From Andrena cerasifolii (Eukaryota > Arthropoda > Insecta > Hymenoptera > Andrenidae), in contig NC_135119.1 in NCBI RefSeq assembly GCF_050908995.1, positions 27,309,001-27,373,000 of the forward strand: DNA of 64,000 nucleotides. The letters are read 5' to 3'. Positions 36,585 through 48,300 of this stretch are shown piece after piece; position 1 is the first letter of the stretch, and the number at the start of each line of letters is the position of its first letter. The notes beneath the pieces are model-generated. The model was not told the DNA's origin, made no database searches, and was given only the letters and a program-made list of their open reading frames with translations. The position numbers were made by a program, and so were the translations under genes.

Positions 36585-38264
36585 GCGAGAAACGTCGAAG
36601 ACCATTCGATTGGAGAAAGCTGTGTAATACGAGCGGGATGAAGACCCAAATGAGAAGCCCGAAGAACGATAGGTTAGGAAGAATTTAGATACAGGAGGCG
36701 ACGCGAGGGTTAGCAGCCTCGTTTCTCCCGAGCCGGCGAATCAATATTTGGAGGGTAAGCGTCCCGCCGACTGTCGGCGTCGAAGCTGCGGAACGTGAGT
36801 CACTCACCCCTGATCGCGAGGGAGAATGAGAGAGAGAAGGATGACTTTCCTCTTTCACCCTCTCTTCTTGTATCGCGCACTCGAGTCGAGTCGACTCTCG
36901 AGCCACCCGTTGTGTAGTGTGCGAGAAGTCTGCAACTCTGCTATAAGACGAGCATTGCCCGCCGATGTATATAAAAAAACTTGCAATAATGCTGTTCCAG
37001 GTGACTTAACTTTGTGCACCGATGGATTTAGAATCTTATCAGCTTGTAGGTTAAGCGTTGCATTACATCGAGGCCTTTCCGTTTTATTATTTATTATTAT
37101 TATGAGTAGAAATCATTAGTAATGCGATGACGATGCAGAGTGGACATGTTAAAAGATATTCCTGAATTCTTATTAATTTTAAATGCTTGTTATCCTATCC
37201 CATTGCACGATATTTAATTTTTGAAGAAGGATAGTGAATCAATGAACTGGTGGTTAACAAGAGGAACAATATCGAATTTCCATTTTTATCAGTTTATAAG
37301 TTACTTTAAATTGAAAGGTATTACTAAGGGCGTTTTATTACATTTTTACGGTTTCGTTGCTGATAAACGAAAAGGAATGTAGACGCCTGAGGAAAACGTA
37401 TGGGGAATTTGTTTCTGTCTGATTGGCGGGGCTTTGGCGGATTAAGAAATGAACACCCATCGAAATTGCCGTCGCGGGTTTTCGCGCCGGTTTAATTAAG
37501 ATACTTACGAATTTTCGGATTCTCCCGGCTAGGGTCGTAAGAACGGAACGTTAATTTACGGGCTTTAAAGACGCCCGTGCACGCATACGAGCGTGAAACG
37601 TATGCACCTAACTAAACCCGTTTGAGGGAGCCGTGGTGGGAACAGGTTCCATAAAATTGACCGTTCTTCCGTAGCACTTTTATCTGCGGCCAGCATCTCC
37701 CTTCGTAGTACGGCTGCAGCCATGTGGAATACAGGGGACAGTTTCTTAGATTTTTCGGGCGTTAGGAAAGGCTTAGGTAACCGGAACCTGGCGATCGAAC
37801 CTTCGCTACCGTTTCGCATACCTGGTCTTACGAAATCTCAAACTATTTGGAAACAGTTGCCCCCTAACTTTATTTTTAAAAAACGATCTTTATCAAGTTT
37901 ATTAAAAAAAATTAGTATTTTTAAATTTCCGTTTAAAATTTGTAATTAAATTGGCACTACGAAATGAGTCCAAAAGAGCAAAAGGGTTACTCCCCTCGCA
38001 CTGCGTGTTCCATGATCCGATTCGTGGATATCATCGCCAGGGTTGATTTTTTATTACTATATTTTTCTTTACCGCCCCCCGTCGGTGAACCTCGAATGGT
38101 GTGTGTTCCACTGGAGTAACACGAATCACGTTTCAAATAATGAGTAATAAGTATTTCAAATGAGGGAGAAAAAAATAGAATTTTATTTAAATTTGTTAAG
38201 ATTGGTTCAAGCTTCGTGTAGCTTTAAGTATCAAATTCATTTTCTTTGAATCTAATGACATGGA

Positions 38265-38345
38265 ATCAAACAAAAATACTCGCGAGCCACTCGAATTCAT
38301 CGCTACTTCGCCCAAATAATGCTCCGTTTGACTCACTCAAACTGG
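38265..38345. repeat. Dispersed repeat shared with about 40815-40880
   Basis: Both loci contain AAACAAAAATACTCGCGAG followed by a CACTC..TTCATC or TTCAAACCCATC block and CAAACTC. Orientation is the same. It is probably a MITE remnant. The boundaries are uncertain. Confidence 0.4.
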
Positions 38346-39123
38346 TAACTAGGGAAACGAATGAGAGAGCTCTTGCCTTAATAGAACAAACTGTACAGTA
38401 GATTTTGCAATTAATTACTCTTTTTAATCAATACGAACAAACCTGAAAATCACTTTAACGCCATTCTGTGGTGTTCGTCGAAATCAGGACAAAGATTCCA
38501 CGTTACAATTCCAAGTAATTATGCCCACCAACAATCGAGAAATCAATCAAGCACACCACACGCTATATGCAACGATGCGCTATAGTATATACTGGGATAG
38601 TCGTGGTCGCCTCTCCTTTTTCCGATTTTACCGCGCACCGTTACCACGAATATAGTTTCGCGTACAGCGCCTAACGGTTGTTATTGTAACCGTCTTGGAA
38701 TAACGAAGCCTTCCCAGTGAATTCGCTGCTGCTCTCCGTAAAAACCGTCCTCCTCTGCCATTCGAATTCACCATCCTCGAACTGCACCGTCATCCCTCCA
38801 ACAGAGAGTCATACGCAAGCAGTGCCTTTTTCAGGCAATAACGGGAGAGGAAATCGAAAGTGTGAAACGTGTGAATAAGCAGATACCATTTCTTCTGGCA
38901 AAATAGTTCGAGCGATTCCCTGAATTTTATCTGTAAACAATGATCTCACTCGTCCCAAAAATTTCAACTCATCGAAATCCAAGAACGACTTTAAATTCCA
39001 ACGAGACATTTAGTTTGACACTTTCAGTGACGCAGAGTTTGACGAAATACAGTTTCAAAGTCGTTCAATCCTCTCTGAGCCACCACTACGGCCGAGAAAT
39101 TTTTCTTAACTCTCTCTCTCACC

Positions 39124-39299
39124 CAAAGATGGGTAACATTTTTATTTAAATGAAATTTAAATAACGAATAAAAGTTTTAAAAAATGATTCGTCGTGTGTG
39201 GTATAAAGTTAACTGGGATTAACGGATGACGAATTTTTTTTTTTAACCTTTATTCGTTATTCTAAATTTTATTTAAATAAAAGTTTTGCCCATCTCTGC
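39124..39299. mobile_element. AGAGATGGGCAA-family MITE
   Basis: The left end AAAGATGGGTAACATTTTTA then TTTAAATGAAATTTAAATAA and the right end (inversely AGCAGAGATGGGCAAAACTT) are inverted repeats, both including an AACGAATAAA block. The element is about 176 bp and AT-rich. Confidence 0.7.
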
Positions 39300-41876
39300 T
39301 TTGAGCTAACATTCGAGAGTACTCGATCGGTACCTTCGATATTTTTCAAAAAAATACCAAAGTAGCAGGTGGAGATGTCTTGGCGTGAAAACACGCCGAC
39401 GCCAAAGTGTGACCAGAATCGCCAGGTCGCGTGTGACCGCGGCCCGAGTCCAGAGAAGTCGCGACGAAGCGCGCAGGAACGTTCCCAGAGTGATCTTGTG
39501 TCTGGCTGTCGCGACCTTGAAGAACAGGAGAATCGTGCACACGGGGTTATCGTAATGGGCATGCGGCTTCTCTCGCGTGTTCGTTGCTCGGGCGGCCGGA
39601 GGAACGAAGGCAGCGCGTCCAGAAGAGAACGAAAAGCAAACAACGAAAAGTTCCCCGTATGCCTTCGAAAAACACCATCGTGGTCTTGGGAATGGAGGTA
39701 GGGAGTGACGCCTCTCTTTCCGAGAATATAAGTTCTCCCTTAATTTCGACCGACCTTCGCGAGCACCGACCGGCGTACGTAATCGTAATGAGACGCGAAG
39801 ATGAGGCTGGGGATGTTCGACGAACATCGCGCATGAGGCGATCCTAGGGGTCGATTATGTTGATGATGATGATAATGCTGGGAGATAGCCTTCGGACCGT
39901 ATTTTATAGTGTAATACTCGAGGATCGTTAGGATTTAAGGTTGAAAAAACGGAATGGATAATTATGTCCAGTGCTGTTGGCCCTTGGTGCGAGATTGAAA
40001 CGCGTAAACTATGTCCCGTGCGGAAATTAAATTGCTGTATTTGTTAAGCACGTTTGCGGAACGCCTATGCGCGTTCGTCGCACGGGGTGTATCAGTTGGT
40101 TACATCAAAGGTTTATTATTCACTGTTGAGATGGATTTATGGTACATTTTAATGTTCGGTGAATGAACGAGTGATGACAGAGAGGATTTTGTTGTTGATT
40201 CATGGAGACATTTTTTAATTCTTCTGTATTTTCTGGTTCGTGATATTTTGGGATTTATAGCCTCTATTTGCTGGGTTTATGGTTGGTGTCGCTACTTTAT
40301 TGAATTTTAGTGCAGGGATTAGTGGGATTGGACGGATTTGCCGCGATAAGGTATGCCAGGACTCGCTGGAGGTTATTGCCGTGTTAAGAGATCGTTACAG
40401 AGGATTTGGAGGCGATTACAATTCGGCGATCGACGCGCAAGATGTCCACGTGAAATATGTCTCGGGGTACGTTACGTGGAGACAGTGCAATTTATTAGGA
40501 AACAGTACCCGCGACCTCTTTCACCGTTTCGTGTAGGTTACACGGTTTGCAGGTAATAAAGTGTGGATATAACATGAATCATTCCGCGTCGACGAATACA
40601 AGATTTGATATTAAAAATGTAACCAAAAATTTTGACGTTCATGGATAGATTGTGTAAAGTTTTACAGTATAGTTATAAAAAAAGATCACATTAATACAAT
40701 TAATATCCTTGAGGTGTAGAAATATTTTCTGAGTAATTTTTTGTTACCCTAAAAGTAGCTAAAATACTATAAAGTACTCCCGAGTGTCTCAAATGAACCA
40801 ATACTATACCTAAGAATCAAATTCAAACAAAAATACTCGCGAGGTGTTCAAACCCATCACTACCAACCACTCAAACTCCCATTCCAAGAACAAGAGTGGA
40901 AACAGACTTCCCGTCGCGCAAAAACACATAAACCGCGTAGGTAATCCTTACAAAAAGATGACGCCTGTACTTGAAAGCAGGGCGAATTAGCTGAGCGATC
41001 TGCCAAACGAACAACACTAAATTCCCCTTATGTCTTTATTAAAAGCCCCGGCATCGAGCGGTCCCTCCGAGGTCGACTGGTTTTCAGATAACAGCCGCTT
41101 TGATTCACCGAAGCATCTCCACCTCGACCAACAGCCTTTTCGACCATCTTCAGGCCCACTTAAACTGTTTTCGAACAGCGCGAGTTGTTACCGAGAAAAG
41201 GTTGGGACTTGTTTTCTGGAGCCGTAATTGGTAGGTTCGAATTCCTCGGGCCCGCTCGGGGCCTCCGTCGCCCGAAATTAATAGTTCTTTCGCTGAAAGC
41301 GAAGGAATCCCTGGCGCGTCGCGCCGGCCTTCCCTCCTCTCTTGCGCAACCTTCAGAAAAATGGGCGATTAATTTTTCGCGTGGAGGAGCAACGCGAGGG
41401 GCGGGCGTCCACGGGGCGAGAAGATGCTATCGGTATCATCGCGCATTTTCCGCTGGACGGTTAACCGGAATCTACGAGTGCAGCGACGAGCGTGGAATAT
41501 AAAGGGGCATGCGAGCATGAGTGCACTGTCCACGGAATGCCATCGCGAAAACGTGTCCGAGCGGCCGAGAGCATCGGCTCCCTGCGAGCATAAAACCTTC
41601 TTGGATCTTGTCGTTGGAAGTGGATGGAAAATAGTGAGGAAAATAGGTTTCCAGATCGTTGACTGAGTGGTTGCCATGATAAGACAATTAGTGTTAGCTG
41701 AAAATATTTTGTAATTTGGAATTATGCTGAACATGATTCTAATAGCCTTGAGTTAGAAAAGTACTCTAAATTGCCTGTACACCGCTAAGCCATAGAGACT
41801 ATTCAAAGTAACTTAAAGGATCATTCTCATCAAAGGTCAGGTGCCTGAAGAAGCAACAAAGAAACCTTCCGGTGCC

Positions 41877-42347
41877 TTTAAACCCTTGTATGGTGCATGG
41901 CTTACTAGTCGACCATGTACAGCGTACACGGGGCCATTTTAACCCATAGTATATGTAGCTTCAATTATACACACCCCGCGTAGTAGATTTCAATCTTATT
42001 CTGATCTAGAACCCCTCGTTACCTTTAAGAAGTGACTAATGGGTAATAATGAACATAGGAGTTTGATATCTAGGCTGGGTCATAATCGACATTAAACCCA
42101 TGAACAATGAATAATGCCCGTTCAACGAGTCGAGTCACAGCTATAAACAAAGACGACACGTGAGGACGTTCAGACAGAACAGAGACGGCAATATAGTTTA
42201 ACGCAAATCGGACGCTGAGTCCATTTCGATTTACTTCACAGACTTCAAATTCCTACCTCTCCCTCAAAATAATACTCCTGATGAGTAAAATGTAACGTAA
42301 CATTTAGAATGGGTCAAAATCGACCCCGTACCCACCGTTCAAGGGTT
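41877..42347. mobile_element. Possible piggyBac-like non-autonomous element
   Basis: The left end TTAAACCCTTGTATGGTG and the right end (inversely TTTAACCCTTGAACGGTG) are inverted and each abuts a TTAA. Inner blocks ACGGGGCCATTTTAACCC and, inversely, ACGGGGTCGATTTTGACCC also correspond. TTAA flanks and CCCTT ends suit the piggyBac superfamily. No transposase is present. Confidence 0.45.
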
Positions 42348-44117
42348 AAACACCATCGTCCGTGATCGCCATATCTACTCGCTCGTTCGTTTTTTCCTTC
42401 GCGGTCGTTTTGCTGTGTGGCCAAGATCCTTGGCCTTGTCTACCTTGTCTACCTTGTTCCTGGTCGTGCCCTTCGATTGGTTCGCGCCCGTCCTCCGTCC
42501 GTTTCGATTGGCCAAACCGGATCGGCTAGCCGCTGGGGAGAGGGAGAATCGCGCGGATCGCTGTGACGATGCCATGGGCGCCTCTATCGTGCTCTGGCTA
42601 CAGTCAACTAGTCTTGGGGACCGACGGAAACGCAATAAAACGAACTGGACGAAAGCGGAGACTGCGGAGATGCTCATTGCGGACGGCCGCGTCCTTTGCG
42701 CCACGTATTACGTTGCGTATTCTTTAAAAAGCACGGCTATCCACTCGGCGTTGTACGTAGGCTTGCTCCTCTTGCGAGCGTATATGTATACGGGTGAACC
42801 TTGCACGCCTGTATTGGGTTTAGTGTTTCTTTTGAAGCAGTGTATTTAGTGCTGGGACTCATGGATACTTTTACAGATATATTGACGCGAAGTTCTGAAT
42901 CAGAATTGTATGGTTTGGAAGTTTTTAAGGTTACTAAATATTTTAAGACTTCTAAAGAAGCTTCGAGGTCAGTGGTGAGCAGTAGGAAGGGCTTCGATGC
43001 ACATGCGCAAGGAGACAAAATAAGATTGATCAGAGCCGTCGTCTTTTCCCCCTCCACAGCGTCTGTTCTGTTGGGATTACTAGATTCGGGGCTCGAGCGA
43101 TCTAGTATCGGGGTATTACTGATAAATGGTCTGCCAATTAAATATCTCTTCCCTTTTTCTGTAAATATACTTCAGTGGAACTGTTTTGTCGATTCGTGGA
43201 AATAAGACACTGAGTGTTCTATTTTTATTAAATTAATTCTGAATCAAGATTCCACACTGCCGTCGCGTTTTCTCGAGCAAATTCCGCGGAGGAAAGCCGC
43301 TCGGTTCCCCAAGCGTTCTTGCGCACGAAAAGTTCGCCGCGAGTGTGAGAATGCTATACCCACTGTTAGACGTGGGAACAACGATTTCCGTTCGTTTCAC
43401 CCTCTTTGTTTCATCGTAAGGTCGTTCCCTGCCGTGGCAAATTCGTTGACCCTTGCCTAACCCGCGCAACTCGGACTTCCCGATGAAATTGAAATTTTGC
43501 GAACGGTGTTTGCGTATCCGCGAATCGCGGACGCCAGTTGGGACCCTGTGGAGTATCCAGCCGAGCGTGATTCTGCAATCTCCATTCACTCTGAGATCTC
43601 GCACTCGTCCACCCGTCCCAGCGTCTCGTAAAAACCGTTCTATGCGCTTGAATATCTCTGGCGTCCCTGTCGCGGAACATCATAACGTGTGATTCCGTGG
43701 TGCGCTGTATGTACCTATACGCGTTTCATTCCTTGGAGCAAGAAAAAAACGAGGAATGCTTCCACTACTGATCCTTGTTATTCCAGCTTCGTGTTCGTAA
43801 TGTTTTAATACACCATCTGCCAGGTGTAATGGACGGGACGTCGTCTTGTGGCTCGGTGCAACTATGCACGGGGTGTCTCATTTATCTTGAGCGCGTTGGT
43901 ATGGTTGTAGCTTCTCAGGGGACGAAGAAATGCGCGGGAAAGTTATTTAATTTTAAACAGTTGGGAATTAAGGAGTAGTGTAGGGAAGTAGCTTTCCATG
44001 TTTTAATTGGCCCAAGCATTAACACTTCCTTGCGATGAATTAAATCTTCGACCCCCTTTGGAACAGCTCCTTAACCCAGTGCCTCGTATCGGCGTGATTT
44101 CACGCCGAGAGATTTAT

Positions 44118-44265
44118 ACAGTAGTTTAGGTACAGCTTTAAGGTTTACCATTTTTTGAGGGAGGCAAGCTTCCGGACTTCTTTTTCTGTAACCTCAAAGC
44201 TGTCAATTTTCAGATTCTCGCAGCTTTTGCCACCTCGCTATATCTCTTCTAGATACTATACTGTA
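44118..44265. mobile_element. MITE, copy 2 of the CTAGAAGGGACATAGCG family (diverged)
   Basis: The left end ACAGTAGTTTAGGTAC and the right end GAGATATAGCGAG (read inversely, preceded by CTGTACAGTATAGTATCTAG) correspond to copy 1 at 36412-36584. CTCAAAGCTGTCAATTTTCA then GATTCTCGCAGC is shared. Its right end coincides with the insertion point of the hAT MITE at 44266. Confidence 0.65.
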
Positions 44266-44507
44266 CAGTGGCGCACTCAGGATTTAATCTCCGGGGAGCC
44301 AAGTTTCAACTCGGAATGAAAATATTTTTAATGTAATTTCAATAAAATTCAATAGGTGATTATAAAAATTTATTTATAGAATAAAATAGTTTTTTTTTTC
44401 ATTTTACTAAGCTCTTGAATTACTTCAGTCGTGGTTACATTAATCTCTTTTTTCCTTTTTCTTTGGGGGTGCCAAGGACCCTTGGCTCTACCGTGTGTGC
44501 GTCACTG
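44266..44507 (+). mobile_element. hAT-type MITE with near-perfect 8-bp target duplication
   Basis: Termini CAGTGGCGCACTCAGG and, inversely, CAGTGACGCACAC are hAT-like. Flanks are ATACTGTA (44258-44265) and ATACTGTT (44508-44515), 7 of 8 identical. The interior TTAATCTCCGGGGAGCCAAG and AATAAAATTCAATAGGTGAT match the opposite-orientation copy at 13118-13306. Confidence 0.75.
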
Positions 44508-44639
44508 ATACTGTTACTTTCCAAAACTTGGCGTCACTGAAACTGTAATACCTTCCTGACAACACCCCAAAAAACCAAACCTCCAGAATTCTTTACACCA
44601 TGTCAGAGTTTGGCATTAACCAAATAAAAAATGATCTAA

Positions 44640-44764
44640 ACAAAGTTTCTTTAACTTTAGCTGAATGGACGAATAAAGTTAATTTTTTCCTTCGATAATA
44701 ATATTTTTAACTTTTCTTCGTTATTCGAAATTTTTATTTGAATAAAATTTTTCCCCATCTCTGC
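44640..44764. mobile_element. AGAGATGGGCAA-family MITE just upstream of stan
   Basis: The right end, CGTTATTCGAAATTTTTATT then TTTTTCCCCATCTCTGC, matches the ends at 39299 and at the right window edge. The left end is eroded (GGACGAATAAAGTTAA). It ends about 160 bp before the stan start codon and 40 bp before a candidate 5'UTR acceptor. Confidence 0.6.
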
Positions 44765-44923
44765 TGCAAATCTACTGGATGATCGAGATGATTCCGCTTG
44801 CAGGTGCGACGCAGGATGACGGCGCGTTGAGGCCAGCAACCAGCAAGCACCGCTCCAAGGATGGGACGCTCGTCTGCGAGAGGGGAACACGAGAAGGAGC
44901 GCGCTCTGTAGAGGGTGGCCGCC

Positions 44924-45366
44924 ATGGGGAGGTGGAAACGAGCCCTGCCGATCCTGGCGACCCTCCTCGGCCTGGCCAACGCTTACCTGGCGGTGCTGCC
45001 CTCCAGCACGCCCACGGGCAGCGTGGTCTTCGAGGCGGGTGTGCCCCAGCTGGGTGGTCGTCGACGGTACGAGGTGTCCAACGAGCGGACCGCCTGGTTC
45101 GCCAGGAAGCTGCTCAAGGTCCACCCTCACACGGGCCGCGTCACCCTGGCGCGGTCTTTGAGCTGCGACGGCTTGCAATATCCGCGGATCTTCACCTTCT
45201 ACGTGGACTCCACTAGCTCCAGGCTGGGCAGGCCCACCATCGACTATTACAGCTTGCCGCTGAGGATCCTCATTACCGGTTGTGGCGGGGAGAATCGGGA
45301 CCTAGCAGCGACCAGGGGGTGGATGGCGGAGACTCTCGCCTCGTACGCCATGCCCAGCACCGAGAG
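44924..45366 (+). CDS. stan: stan exon 1: signal peptide and N-terminal domain
   Basis: A near-ideal start context (GCCGCCATGG) opens MGRWKRALPILATLLGLANA, a signal peptide. The CELSR N-terminal domain follows: AYLAVLPSST, GSVVFEAGVPQL, VHPHTGRVTLARSLSCDGL, YPRIFTFYVDSTS and YYSLPLRILITGC. It ends in phase 2 at a GTGATT donor. Confidence 0.92.
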
Positions 45367-48300
45367 GTGATTCTATTGTTTCTGAATCGCTTAGAGCCTT
45401 GCTCTTTGGGAGTGGAATTGAGTGGGCTGGAGGGCCTTGCAGGGGGTTTCAGTGAGAGTAATTCTTTGAATTGAGTAGGCTACAGTGTGGAGCTACTTGA
45501 AGGGGGTTGATGGATGTAGGTTGGCTTTTTTGCTTTACTCACAAGGAGAGTGTCCTCCTACAGGGAAACGTAGTTCTTAAGTTATCTAGAAATAAAATTC
45601 TAAACAAAACATATCTAATACGCATATAATTTTCTTTTGTACACTAGATATTACTTCTAGCGTGAACAAAATTGCCATTTCGAGTACGAGGTGTCTGTAG
45701 CGCTACGTTCTATTGCAAGCGGCGCACTGCGCCCTTAACGTGATTGGCTATCGTAATTAGTTTGAATGTATGCGAAGACCTTAAAATATAGTTAGAAACA
45801 TTTTGGTAAAAGTAAAATAGTATGTGCAACTACAATTCTTGTTGTTTTCGTTTATAAACATATGGTAGTTCTGAAAAGGAGTAATTTACTTATTAGATTT
45901 GTGCTTGCTATTGTTTAGCACACTAATTCTGATTTATCCATATTTTCGGTTCGGCTGTGAAGTATAAGAAAATAAATTTGCATGAAAATAGATGAAGATT
46001 TACAAGAATTATTAACAAAAAATAACAATTTTTATGTATTATTTAAACAAATGGACTTTTTGAAAATCTGGGGAGTCAGTCATATTTCGCATTCAAAGAC
46101 ACAAAATTCGTCCATTGACAATATTCCCCTATCTCTAATAGTTCTCGAGATATTCCACAAAAATGATTTTTTAACCCTAACTTTGAACGCAGTTTTCACC
46201 CCCAAATATGAAAACGGGGAAAAATAAAAAAACACGTATTTCTTATTTTTCGGTCCTCTATAACATATCCAAAAATCAAAATGATCGGAGGCGGACACCT
46301 AAAATACTCTCCTTGTCAGAGGGTAAGGGAAGTCTTCGGTTGGGCTCTCTTTTGAGACTCGAAAGTTTAGAGATTGGATTTAATTATTACTGGAGTAGTT
46401 AGTTTAGTGGTACTTGTGCACCAGTATAATCAGTGTGTACTCCACGTAAGTTGGTTGGAACGTTGAGATCGACACCTATTTACATATTTCCGACATAGAT
46501 CCATCGTGCTATGGCTCATCAAAATCGATGTCTACCATACCCTGTCCTCCCCTTGTCAGTTATGTATATAAAGGAGGTGCGTGAACCAGGGTGCCCCCTT
46601 GGCCACTGAGCATGGAGTACCGGTTTATTTCCTAGGCCTCTGAAGGACAAGGAGGGCTCACGATGCTCATCTAGATAAGGCAGTGTAATTAGACAGCCCG
46701 CGTTAACGACTCCACGTACGAGCTTTCGCTGCCTCGTTTTTTTTGCGATTAATTTGCACGTCGATGCCTGGGTAGTTAACGCTTCGGCAATTTATGATGG
46801 AAGACACCGGTGACCGCCATGCCGAGGACAACGACAGGGATTTATCACGCGGACGTGACTTCTCCAATACTTTTCATAGTCTAATCTCTTTTTAGCTACT
46901 GTAATTATATAGGGTGTATTTTCTTGTATTTGCAGAATTGGTCTCGATAAAGTATTACAAGTTTTACTTAAGTCACTTCATTCGTGCGACGAAGCTTTTT
47001 TAATACTCCGAAGTATCGAGAGATTAGATTGTAACTTCTCCAGCACACGAGTTCAATGACCTTCGGTTCAAGTTCGTTCCAGCTCAAGAATCCTCCCTTG
47101 GCGAATACGGTGTCCATTTTGACCCAATTTAATTACAGTGGTAGTCAAAAGAAAGTGTAAGATGGGTGTCCGCGTAGAAGCTTTGCTTTGTTGCTTGTTT
47201 GACCAATTTCGCAGCGTTAATTTAATTACGAATTTAAAATTGAAATTTAAAAATATTCACTCTTTTAGTATAAACTTGATTAAGATTAGTTTTGAAAAAT
47301 AAGAAACTGTCACCCTTTCCCCCGTAGACGCCCATGATTCTCTGTATTCCTATGCAACCTGTAGAATCACCTACTGTACCACAAATTTCACCCCACGATC
47401 CACCGGTCCACCCTTTCAAGAACCAAATCCCCCCCAGCTTACCTAACAACACTCTGTAACGACTAATGACGCCCAATTTTGTTCTACGCGCTAGGTTCAC
47501 CGAGGTCTGCCTTCGAACATCGCAGCTGGTGGCAGCCCTCCGTGACTTCTTACCGCAGACAGCCCTGAAGGAGTGCGAAACCAGATGGGGCGGGGTTGCA
47601 GACCCAAGGTTCCTCATCGAAGGAGCAGCCGGCGACCTGGTCTCGGCCACGGAGCAATGTCTAGTTGACCCTCTATGGAAGATCTCGGTGTCGATGAACC
47701 TGCGCTGCGGCATGGAGTCCCGCTTAACCGACGCGGAGCACCGATTGAAGATCGTATTCCACCACCGTCAACTAGACGACACAGACCTGGGCCGACGCGT
47801 TAGAAGAGAGCTGAAGAACCAGTCGCCCTACTTCGAGCAGCCTCTGTACGTAGCCGCCGTAGAAGAGGAGAAAGACCCAGGGGTGTACGTGACCTCCGTG
47901 CGCGCCAGAGACCCCGAAGGCGGCACGGTGCGCTACTCCATGAGCTCCCTGTTGGATGCCCGGTCCCAGGCGTTGCTGGTCCTGGACCCAGACACCGGAA
48001 GGGTCACCACGCGCTCCAGGCTAGACAGAGAGAGCGTAGACGTGCACTACTTCAGGGTGCTCGCCGTGGACGACTCGTTCCCACCGAGAACAGGCACCAC
48101 CACTTTACAAGTGAACGTTCTGGACAACAACGACCACGCGCCCAGCTTCGAGTGGCCGGAGTATGACGCCTCGGTCAGAGAGGGCGTTCCAGTCGGCTCC
48201 ACCGTGGTGACGGTTAAGGCGACTGACCAGGACGCGGGCAGGAACGCCGAGGTGGAGTACTCTATCCTCTCCACCACCACTGGCACCGACACTGTGAACC

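Larger units (their letters stand above)
34241..44803 (+). other. Intergenic region / probable 5' non-coding introns of stan
   Basis: This lies between the divergent starts of CFAP69 (minus) and stan (plus). It has CpG-rich patches near 35480-36100, 36680-36920, 39370-39850, 41210-41620, 42370-42720 and 43230-43680. Several open frames of 60-173 codons occur there, but none has a recognisable domain and both strands are open, so I call no gene. MITEs are listed separately. The stan promoter and untranslated exons are expected somewhere here. Confidence 0.5.

Noticed and set aside
39269..39847. Minus-strand frame of 173 codons and overlapping frames
   Set aside because: Arg/Ser/Pro-rich on both strands, as expected from GC-rich sequence; no recognisable family.
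42375..42849. Plus-strand 144-codon frame with hydrophobic stretches
   Set aside because: No homology that I recognise, and the opposite strand is open as well; insufficient to call a gene.
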